DNA of 64,000 bases, from the NCBI GenBank assembly GCA_900319405.1, contig ONOH01000001.1, positions 54,403-118,402 of the forward strand, read 5' to 3'. Under the pieces are notes generated by a model that was given only the letters and a program-made list of their open reading frames with translations, did no database searches and was not told the origin of the DNA. The translations under genes and the position numbers were made by a program. Each line of letters opens with the position of its first letter. The stretch's first letter is position 1. Positions 37,923 through 45,548 of the stretch are shown piece by piece. The stretch comes from an uncultured Bacteroidales bacterium. Lineage in GTDB: Bacteria; Bacteroidota; Bacteroidia; Bacteroidales; UBA932.

Positions 37923-40436
37923 ATGGACCTGCGGCTGGAAGCGAAACTGGGATTCGACAAGGTGCGCCAGGCCATCGAGGGCCGATGCTCCACCGATTAC
38001 GCTGTCCGACGGGTGGCCGGGGAGGAGTTCAGCACCCACGGTGGGGAAATCCACCGCCGGCACCTTCTGGCCGACGAAATGCGCCTGATCCTGATGTTCG
38101 AGGACAACTTCCCCACGGCCGGCTACATCGATGCCATCGACTTTCTGGAGCCCATCGAAAAGAACGCATCCATCGACCTGCTTTCGCTGGGGAAGCTGCG
38201 CACGCTGCTGGACACGCTTCGCAAGGCCCTGCATTTTTTCCATACGGTCAAGGAGGGGATTTACCCCAACCTCCAGCACCTGGCGGCGGGCATCACCGCC
38301 CCGGCCGAGGTCATCCGCCGCATCGACGGCATCCTGGACCGTCACGGGGAAATCAAGGACACCGCTTCGGACGAACTGTACCGCATCCGCCGCAGCATCA
38401 AGGACAAGGAAATCAACGTTTCCAAGCGGATGAACGCCATCCTGCGCCAGGCGCAGCAGGAAGGGCTCGCGGACAGCGACGCCTCGGTGGCTATCCGCGA
38501 CGGCAAGATGCTCATCCCGGTGGCATCGGCCAAAAAACGGGCCTTCCAGGGCTTCGTGTACGACGAGAGCGCCACCGGCAAGACCACTTTCATGGAACCG
38601 GCCGAGATTGTGGCCCTCCAGAACGAGATTTCCGAACTCTATTTTGCCCAGACCCGCGAGATTGCCAAAATCCTTTACGAGTTCGCCGAATTCCTGCGTC
38701 CCTTTGTGCCGGAGCTCATCGCCGGCGCCACTTTCGTGGGAGAACTGGACTTCAACATGGCCAAGGCCCAGGTGGCCCTGGACTACATCGCCGGGATGCC
38801 GGTGCTCTCGGAGGACGGCTCGCTGGCCCTTCGGAAGGCGCGGCATCCGCTGCTGGAAAAGAGCCTTCGCAAGGAGAAGAAAAGCATCGTTCCCCTGACG
38901 GTCACCCTCACCCCCGAAAAGCGCATCCTCCTCATTTCCGGACCCAATGCAGGCGGCAAGTCGGTATGCCTTAAGACGGTGGGTCTGCTGCAGTATATGT
39001 TCCAGTGGGGCATGCTCATTCCCACTTCCGAGACCTCCGAGCTGCCGGTTTTCGACCGCATCATGGTCTCCATCGGCGACGACCAGTCCCTGGAGAACGA
39101 CCTTTCCACCTACAGCAGCTTCCTTTCCGACATGAAGGCCATGCTGGATGTGGCCGACGGCCGTACCCTCGTGCTCATCGACGAGTTCGGCTCCGGAACG
39201 GAACCGGCGGCGGGCGGCGCCATCGCCGAGGCCATCCTCCACGAACTGGACAGCCGCGGGGCCTACGGTGTCATCACCACCCACTACACCAACCTGAAGC
39301 TGTATGCCTCATCGGCCGATACGGGCGTGGTGAACGGGGCGATGCAGTTCGACGCCGCCACCGTGGCGCCGCTGTTCCAGCTGGAGATGGGCCTTCCCGG
39401 CTCTTCTTTCGCTTTCGAGCTGGCCCGGAAGATGGGGATGCCCGAAACGATTGTACACGATGCCGAGCAGCGGGCCGGAGAGCAGTTCGTGGGAATCGAG
39501 CGCAACCTTCGCAAGATTGCCCGCAGCCGCCGTGCCCTGGACGAGAAGCTCACCCGTATCCGTGCCACGGACAAAACCCTCGAAGGACTCACCGACCGCT
39601 ACGAAAAGGAGCTGGAAGACATCAAACAGATGCGCCGCAGCATCCTGGACGAAGCCCGGTCCGAAGCCGAGAAAATCATCCACGGGGCCAACAAGCAGGT
39701 GGAAAACACCATCCGGGCCATCAGGGAGTCGCAGGCGCGGAAGGAAGAGACGCAGGAGGCCCGGGCCGAGTTGCAGGGCTTCCTGGGCGCCCTGGCCGAC
39801 AGCCGCGCCCAGCGGGACGCCTACATAGACAGGAAGCTCCAGACCGTCAAGGAACGCAAAGAGCGTGAAAAACAGCGCAAGCGCCGACGGGCCGACGGTG
39901 AAACCCTCCGGCAGATGGAGCAGCAGGAAGCGCAGGAGCGCAAGATGACGGCCTTCCGAACGGCCCCGCTGAAAGTGGGGGAGAAGGTGCGTATCAAGGA
40001 CAACGGGATGGTGGGAGAAGTTTCCACCGTGAGCACCAAGGCGGTGTCGGTCATTGTGGGAAACATCACCACCAAGCTGCCCCTGGACCGGGTGGAACGC
40101 ATAACCGCCAATGAGTTCAAGGCCGTGGTGAAAGCCCCCGCCGTCCGTCCCCGGCAGGTTTTTGACTCGGCCCTCACGGAGCGCAAGTCCCGCTTCAAGT
40201 TGGAACTGGACGTGCGGGGAGAACGGGTGAACGACGCCCTGGAGATTGTGATGCGCTATATCGACGACGCCATTATGCTGGGCGTTCCCTCGGTGAGAAT
40301 CCTGCACGGCAAGGGGACCGGCGCCCTCCGGGAAGAGATACAGAAGTACGTCCGCACCGTTCCCGGTGTGCAATCGGCCTGTGATGAGCACGTTCAGTTT
40401 GGCGGGGCGGGGGTTACCGTGGTAAAATTCGAATAA
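37923..40436 (+). CDS. mutS2: Endonuclease MutS2
   Basis: 837 residues. MutS2 binds branched or stalled-ribosome-associated nucleic acids and has ATPase and Smr nuclease activity. Seen are the MutS-like lever/clamp region, Walker A GPNAGGKS at about 340-347, the Walker B/signature VLIDEFGSGTEP near residue 415, a long charged coiled coil (about 520-650), and the C-terminal Smr domain with LDVRGERVNDA and RILHGKGTGALR. The first MutS mismatch-recognition domains are absent, as normal for the family. Directly abuts cdaA, so the two are co-transcribed. A long AT-rich spacer follows. Confidence 0.95.
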   Translation: MDLRLEAKLGFDKVRQAIEGRCSTDYAVRRVAGEEFSTHGGEIHRRHLLADEMRLILMFEDNFPTAGYIDAIDFLEPIEKNASIDLLSLGKLRTLLDTLRKALHFFHTVKEGIYPNLQHLAAGITAPAEVIRRIDGILDRHGEIKDTASDELYRIRRSIKDKEINVSKRMNAILRQAQQEGLADSDASVAIRDGKMLIPVASAKKRAFQGFVYDESATGKTTFMEPAEIVALQNEISELYFAQTREIAKILYEFAEFLRPFVPELIAGATFVGELDFNMAKAQVALDYIAGMPVLSEDGSLALRKARHPLLEKSLRKEKKSIVPLTVTLTPEKRILLISGPNAGGKSVCLKTVGLLQYMFQWGMLIPTSETSELPVFDRIMVSIGDDQSLENDLSTYSSFLSDMKAMLDVADGRTLVLIDEFGSGTEPAAGGAIAEAILHELDSRGAYGVITTHYTNLKLYASSADTGVVNGAMQFDAATVAPLFQLEMGLPGSSFAFELARKMGMPETIVHDAEQRAGEQFVGIERNLRKIARSRRALDEKLTRIRATDKTLEGLTDRYEKELEDIKQMRRSILDEARSEAEKIIHGANKQVENTIRAIRESQARKEETQEARAELQGFLGALADSRAQRDAYIDRKLQTVKERKEREKQRKRRRADGETLRQMEQQEAQERKMTAFRTAPLKVGEKVRIKDNGMVGEVSTVSTKAVSVIVGNITTKLPLDRVERITANEFKAVVKAPAVRPRQVFDSALTERKSRFKLELDVRGERVNDALEIVMRYIDDAIMLGVPSVRILHGKGTGALREEIQKYVRTVPGVQSACDEHVQFGGAGVTVVKFE

Positions 40437-40459
40437 CGGGGTTTGGGCGAGTGGATTGT

Positions 40460-40579
40460 CAAAAGTTCGCCATCTTTTAACATTTTGGCTAATTTTTAGA
40501 AAGGCCATGTTTTTCTAAATAACTGTCAATTAAAAATATAATTGATTTATTCTAAAATAACATTTTGAGCGAACTTTTG
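40460..40579. repeat. Inverted repeat pair flanking the surface-locus promoter region
   Basis: CAAAAGTTCGC (40460-40470) and its exact complement GCGAACTTTTG (40569-40579) are 98 bp apart. The right arm overlaps the -33 element of the promoter below. Direct repeats AACATTTTG lie next to each arm on the same side (40479 and 40559). The arrangement resembles invertible segments or a regulatory dyad. No recombinase is encoded nearby. Confidence 0.6.
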
Positions 40580-40606
40580 TTTATATTTTTTTTATGTATA
40601 ATTTTG
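40576..40606 (+). promoter_or_regulatory. Promoter of the surface lipoprotein locus
   Basis: -33 TTTG (40576-40579) and -7 TAATTTTG (40599-40606) are separated by 19 nt, the usual Bacteroidota spacing. Transcription would start near 40612, giving a leader of about 34 nt before the short peptide. Confidence 0.65.
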
Positions 40607-40645
40607 CACGTTTTTTTAGTGAAACAGTTTTTGACTGAAAAGGAA

Positions 40646-40825
40646 ATGAACAAGCAAAAATTCGAGTCTCCCCGCGTGATTCGTTCCGTTCAGATGAATC
40701 TGGAGCAGAGCATTTTAACCGCCTCCGTGGCCGATACCACCACCATCGAGACCACGGGACAGGAGGTAGTGGAATACGGTGCGCCGACCGCAGATCCGTC
40801 AACGTTTAACCACGAGTGGTATTGA
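40646..40825 (+). CDS. 59-residue peptide upstream of fimbrillin-like lipoproteins
   Basis: ATG 40646 to TGA 40825 encodes a peptide with no signal sequence: MNKQKFESPRVIRSVQMNLE, then QSILTASVADT and the C-terminus DPSTFNHEWY. It precedes the next lipoprotein by only 2 nt, so it is translationally coupled. The pattern resembles the 46-residue peptide at 11532-11672 (aromatic-x-[A/S]-P, then E-x-x-[I/L], aromatic/acidic tail). Such peptides are commonly encoded just before fimbrillin-like genes in Bacteroidales, but no function is established. It might be a chaperone-like, regulatory or modified-peptide factor. Confidence 0.65.
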   Translation: MNKQKFESPRVIRSVQMNLEQSILTASVADTTTIETTGQEVVEYGAPTADPSTFNHEWY

Positions 40826-40827
40826 TT

Positions 40828-42021
40828 ATGAAAAGCGCAACCCTGACTGTTGTGGCGGCCTTTGCCGCCCTTTTACTCTCCGGCTGCGGCAAAGACAGTA
40901 TCTTCTCGTCCAAATCGGAGATCCGCTTTACGGCCGAATCCGGACTGGATACAAAGGTGGCCTATTCCGGATACACCTATGATGTAGGTGGCCGAAACAT
41001 AGAAAGAATAGACTGGATGCCCGGTGACCAGGTGAGAATCTGGAGCGACAAGGCCCGCGCCTGGGTGCGCGGTATGGATGCCGACGATTCGGCCGTTTAC
41101 AATGTGATTAACATAACCGCGCAGAATCAATTGAGCCGCGCCGGCATCGAGGTACCGAAGTCCACGGACAAGGGCGGCCTCCAGTGGGGGGAAGACGGAA
41201 CGTATTATTTCCTGGGGATGTACCCGGCCGACCTGACCGGCAAGGACCCGGATGCCACCATGCTTACCCCCCAGACCTTCGGCTCTTTCCCCGTTACCTT
41301 TTCCACGGCACAGCGGCATCTGCAGACAGGAAACCTGCAGAATACGGTCAATAACTCGAATCCGGTTGCGACCAAGATGTCTACGCATGGCTACCATGTT
41401 GCGATGACAAAGGTCAGCAAGACCTCCAGTAGCCAGGACGTACTCCTTTCCTTTGAGCCGTATTTCACCGCTTTTGAGTTCCACATTGTTGACGCGGAAA
41501 AGAAAGGACTCAAGCTTCATGAATTTGTGCTGGAGTCCAACAAAGACCTTGCTGGAAAGGATACTTTTACCATCAATAAGGACAGTCAGGGGAATCTTGT
41601 CATTTCCAATCAGGTTCATAGCGCTGTTCCTGCAAATAATCAAGACCGGAATCTGACGGTAAAGTATCACTCCGGCTCTGCTTTTGGCCAGACACAGCCT
41701 GTCAGCCTTCCGCAGGACGGTACCGACCACATCATAACGCTGCTCGGCGGTATGAATCTCGATACGGACCACGAGATGACGGTGAAACTCACTTTCCTTG
41801 ACGAGAACAATCAGCCCAACGATATCCGCAGGCTGGACCTGAAAACCCGCGCCAACGCCAACGCAGACTGGACCTGGTTTCCTTTCCCCCGCGGCCAGAA
41901 AGCCATCATCAACCTCGATGTCCGTTCTACCGGAATCACCTTCAATATCCAGGTGGTAGGGCAGCAGATTCAGTATTACACGGGCAGCAGCCTGGACCAG
42001 AGCGGCTGGTATCAGCAGTAA
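40828..42021 (+). CDS. Fimbrillin-like lipoprotein
   Basis: 397 residues from ATG 40828, chosen over a GTG four codons earlier. Signal peptide and lipobox LLLSGC (Cys around 19). The N-terminal beta-sandwich shows the family features TKVAYSG and ERIDWMPGDQVRIWSD soon after the anchor, as in Mfa/FimB-type fimbrillin-like proteins of Bacteroidales. The rest is beta-rich with no other motif. First lipoprotein of the surface locus, coupled to the short peptide before it. Probably a pilus or surface-fibre component. The exact position in a pilus is not readable. Confidence 0.75.
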   Translation: MKSATLTVVAAFAALLLSGCGKDSIFSSKSEIRFTAESGLDTKVAYSGYTYDVGGRNIERIDWMPGDQVRIWSDKARAWVRGMDADDSAVYNVINITAQNQLSRAGIEVPKSTDKGGLQWGEDGTYYFLGMYPADLTGKDPDATMLTPQTFGSFPVTFSTAQRHLQTGNLQNTVNNSNPVATKMSTHGYHVAMTKVSKTSSSQDVLLSFEPYFTAFEFHIVDAEKKGLKLHEFVLESNKDLAGKDTFTINKDSQGNLVISNQVHSAVPANNQDRNLTVKYHSGSAFGQTQPVSLPQDGTDHIITLLGGMNLDTDHEMTVKLTFLDENNQPNDIRRLDLKTRANANADWTWFPFPRGQKAIINLDVRSTGITFNIQVVGQQIQYYTGSSLDQSGWYQQ

Positions 42022-42033
42022 AGCGTACATTCT

Positions 42034-45000
42034 ATGAAGAAAAATATCCTATTCAGAAGTTCCCTTTTGTTGGCGCTCCTTGCATTGGGCTGCGCCAAGC
42101 AGGTCGAAGAAGACTTCCAGACGGAAGGTCCTGTCGGTGCTGTGCGCTTTGTTGCGCAGGCCGACTATTCCTATATCTGGCAGCAGGGTAAGTTCACCGA
42201 AGGCGGTGCCGTAACCAAAACCGAGTACAGCGGAGATTACGACAAGAATGACCTCACCTCCACGCCGGTTTACGAGCGAATCAACTGGAAAACGGGAGAC
42301 AACGTCACCCTTTCCCTGACCACCCGTACGGCCGGCGCTTCCGCTTTCGTCACGTCCGCTACGAGCGCTTCCCATTATGACATCACCCCCGGTGCCGTCA
42401 CCCCCGGTACCCCGGGCAGCAAAACCCACACGGCCACGGTCGCTCCCTCCTCCGGGCAGGAAAGGCTCAAATGGCAGGAAGGGAACTATGACTACCTTTT
42501 CCGGGGCGTCTATCCGGCCTACACTTCTTCCTGGGTTACCACCGTCAAGGCCGAAGGTGCCAAATTCAAGACCAACAACTGGCTGGTGAATAATTCCGGT
42601 GGAGACAACTATCGCAACGCCTGGAACACGGCTGTGGACAATACGGCCAGTAAGAATGACGAGGTGGCCTTTGTCGTTCCCCACACCCAGGCCGGCACGC
42701 AGGAAAACAAGACCATCGACAGCAAGACGGTGACTGTTGTGAGTCCCGATATGAAATATGCCCCGATGGCAGCCGTTTCCACGGTGCCCAAGGCCAGCGC
42801 AGGCAGCGGCAACGCGGTTTCCCTGGCCTTCCGTCCGCTGTTCAATGCCTATGAATTCCGCATTGCTCCGGTCAATGATGCGGCCAGCCTGTCCGGAAAA
42901 CAGCTCCAGCGGGCCCGCCTGTATGTGGACGATGCCCACAATGTGGGTCTTACCGGCATGTGGGTGGAAAAAGTCTCGGGTTCCCACACCGCTTATCACA
43001 CGGCCAGGGATCCGTATTCAAATGGAGCGGTCTATGCCAGCGCCACGGCAGAGTCGAACAGCAACTGGCAATCCCTCTGCAGCAAGGAAGCGGTCATTTC
43101 CTTCGAAAACCTTACTTTCAACAACGAAGTCCGCTTCACCTTCCTTTCCCTTCCGGTCGAGGCCAGCGGTCTTGTCCTGGAACTCAGCTTCTCGGACGGC
43201 ATTGTCCGTAAACTCCCCCTCAAGACCTCCGGAGGGCAGTTCATCACGGTTCGTCCCGGTCACAAACTCCTGGTTTCCAACCTGGATGTTCCGGGGTGGA
43301 AATACTTCCTGAGTGCTCCCGATCAGGTGAATCTGGAACCTACCGCCGGCAGCGGACACTTGAACGGATCCAGCTACTATCCATTCATAAAGAGCTATAG
43401 GAAGTCTTTGGTGAATACGAATGTCTGGACCCCGGTAGATATTGAGACCATCGAGTTCCTGGACAAGGGCAACAATGTACTTTCCTCGGCTCCCGCATGG
43501 CTCAATGGTTATTATGCCAAAAATGCCAACAGCCAGAACTGGGCCACTTCCGTGACAAGTTTCCCCGCTTTCACCGACGGAAAGCTTAGCAATTTGGATG
43601 CAAACGGAAATCCCGTCATCGTTTATAATGTGGACTCTTCCGGCGAACATCCCACCCTCACCAACTATCAGTCTGGGACAGATTCCACGTTTACCTTCTA
43701 TTTTAACTGGAAGGCCGTGGATAAGCAGTACGGCATAATGAACGAGGGAGAGATCACAAAGATTAATGGCTATGATAAAGCCGTTCCCGAATTTGCGGAC
43801 ATGAAGGACAGTGATATCATCGACTTGTATGCCGCACCGACGGTTCCCGGAACCACCATCGGTGAATACGAGTCGGCCAACTGTTATGTGGTAAGGGAGC
43901 CGGGTTGGTATGCCTTCCCGATGGTGTACGGCAACGCCCTTATGGGAAACAACCAGAGCAATACGTCTGCTTTTAATCCCGGCGGAAGCGCCGCCCAGGC
44001 CGATGCCCCATACTTGAGCCGGTTTATCAACTCGAAGGGAAACGGAATCAGCTATGGCTGGATCAGGCCGGATATCAGCACTGGCATCCCGGATAATGAT
44101 TGGAAGCCTGTTATTCTCTGGCAGGATGCTTTCCAGGGTTATCCGATTGTGGAAGAGGAAGATGTTCGCATAAAGATGAATTGGACATACAACGCCCGGT
44201 GGATTCTGTTCCGCATCAAGCCCTACGATTCTGCAACATCCACGGGCTTCCGTCCCGGCAACGTAGTCATTGGTTTGACCTACAAGGAGGGTGGTGTAAC
44301 CAAACTGGCTTGGAGCTGGCACATCTGGATTACCGGAGACAGCCTCAGTCCCCAGGACGTTGCCCAGCACAGTGGTGAAGTCAACCAGATGATGCCCGTA
44401 AACCTGGGCTGGACACCGTATTTCTCTTATGGCACCAAGCCTGTTTACGACAAAATCCGCATCACGCAGCGTTATAGCAAATTTACGGCTGTTACCACGC
44501 TGAATCGCGTGCCCGACGGCCAGTACTACGAAGGTACGCTCACCTCCAAGATGGAAGGCTATTCCAACACCTTCTACCAGTGGGGCCGCAAGGATCCCTT
44601 CCTTCCCCAGAGCGGCCGTGAGGCTTCGGGTGCTTCCTGGAGCAGCAGTGAGCGGAGGATGGTGGGTGGAATTGGCGCGGGAACCCGCGTGGTGATGAAT
44701 ACCCGTGAGAATTACTACTTTGATTATAAATACCCCACTCCCACTGACGACTCTTGGCCTGTACTCCAAAGAGAGCAGGGCGGCACCGGCTATTCCATTT
44801 GTGTGCCCAGGCTGGAGAACATATATCTGAATGTGGGCCAGAATGTTCCTCAATCAATGTCCGAGTCGGACTATAATGGGTGGCTTAAGGAAATGATTCT
44901 GAACCCCACCAAGTATTTCTACGACAATTGCGGAAAGGACGTTATTTACTACTATCCCGAGTACGTGAACCTCTGGAATGCCCGGCAGAAGGACTTCAAT

Positions 45001-45537
45001 ACTTCTACGCCTGTGGTCAAGACCATCTACGACCCCTGCCCGCCCGGTTTCTGCGTACCGCATTACGACGCCTTCACCGGCTTTACCACCGACGGACAGC
45101 CGGTGGCCTATAGTGTGAGTTCCAGCGGCTATCAGAAGTACGGTTCGAGCGACTATCGGGGAACGGAAGTCTCCAATCATAATTCGTACAATGTCAAAGG
45201 TCGTCTCATTGACGGGTTTTATCTCCCGGCCAGCGGCAAGCGGGCCTATGTGTCCGGCGCACCGCAGAACCATTCGAAGGTGGGATATTACTGGACTTCC
45301 ACGCCCAACCGGAACGTGAACGGCAGCGACAGCCGAAAGAGCGTCAGCGCCCGTCGCTTTATGTTTGTGATAAATGGTCAGCAGAACTGGCTGGACGAGA
45401 CCAACATCGGTTTTGACAACCGTACCCGTATGATTTCCATCCGCCCGATGGTCATCCCGGCCGGCAGCGGCTTCGGTGCCGACAACCCGGGTATCGACCT
45501 CGATCACTGGAACGGAACCGGAGGATTTACATGGTAA
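42034..45537 (+). CDS. Large fimbrillin-like surface lipoprotein (1167 residues)
   Basis: Lipobox LLALGC follows a signal peptide (Cys around 20). The N-terminal part repeats the fimbrillin-like VTKTEYSGDYD and YERINWKTGDNV segments. The C-terminal half carries blocks shared with the next three lipoproteins: SANCYVVREPGWYAFPMVYG, LAWSWHIWITGD, FYQWGRKDPFLPQ and TIYDPCPPGFCVP. It ends with a FISUMP-like region (FYLPASGKRA, GYYWTSTPN, RMISIRPM). Beta-rich throughout. It lies 12 nt after the smaller lipoprotein. Probably a surface-displayed adhesin or pilus tip protein. The ligand is unknown. Confidence 0.75.
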   Translation: MKKNILFRSSLLLALLALGCAKQVEEDFQTEGPVGAVRFVAQADYSYIWQQGKFTEGGAVTKTEYSGDYDKNDLTSTPVYERINWKTGDNVTLSLTTRTAGASAFVTSATSASHYDITPGAVTPGTPGSKTHTATVAPSSGQERLKWQEGNYDYLFRGVYPAYTSSWVTTVKAEGAKFKTNNWLVNNSGGDNYRNAWNTAVDNTASKNDEVAFVVPHTQAGTQENKTIDSKTVTVVSPDMKYAPMAAVSTVPKASAGSGNAVSLAFRPLFNAYEFRIAPVNDAASLSGKQLQRARLYVDDAHNVGLTGMWVEKVSGSHTAYHTARDPYSNGAVYASATAESNSNWQSLCSKEAVISFENLTFNNEVRFTFLSLPVEASGLVLELSFSDGIVRKLPLKTSGGQFITVRPGHKLLVSNLDVPGWKYFLSAPDQVNLEPTAGSGHLNGSSYYPFIKSYRKSLVNTNVWTPVDIETIEFLDKGNNVLSSAPAWLNGYYAKNANSQNWATSVTSFPAFTDGKLSNLDANGNPVIVYNVDSSGEHPTLTNYQSGTDSTFTFYFNWKAVDKQYGIMNEGEITKINGYDKAVPEFADMKDSDIIDLYAAPTVPGTTIGEYESANCYVVREPGWYAFPMVYGNALMGNNQSNTSAFNPGGSAAQADAPYLSRFINSKGNGISYGWIRPDISTGIPDNDWKPVILWQDAFQGYPIVEEEDVRIKMNWTYNARWILFRIKPYDSATSTGFRPGNVVIGLTYKEGGVTKLAWSWHIWITGDSLSPQDVAQHSGEVNQMMPVNLGWTPYFSYGTKPVYDKIRITQRYSKFTAVTTLNRVPDGQYYEGTLTSKMEGYSNTFYQWGRKDPFLPQSGREASGASWSSSERRMVGGIGAGTRVVMNTRENYYFDYKYPTPTDDSWPVLQREQGGTGYSICVPRLENIYLNVGQNVPQSMSESDYNGWLKEMILNPTKYFYDNCGKDVIYYYPEYVNLWNARQKDFNTSTPVVKTIYDPCPPGFCVPHYDAFTGFTTDGQPVAYSVSSSGYQKYGSSDYRGTEVSNHNSYNVKGRLIDGFYLPASGKRAYVSGAPQNHSKVGYYWTSTPNRNVNGSDSRKSVSARRFMFVINGQQNWLDETNIGFDNRTRMISIRPMVIPAGSGFGADNPGIDLDHWNGTGGFTW

Positions 45538-45548
45538 TTCAGGAGGAA

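Noticed and set aside
37104-39284. A 726-codon minus-strand frame opposite cdaA and mutS2
   Set aside because: Antisense shadow. cdaA and mutS2 have complete catalytic motifs.
40460-40606. Firm call of an invertible promoter
   Set aside because: The -7 box lies outside the repeats and no recombinase is nearby, so it is reported only as a candidate.
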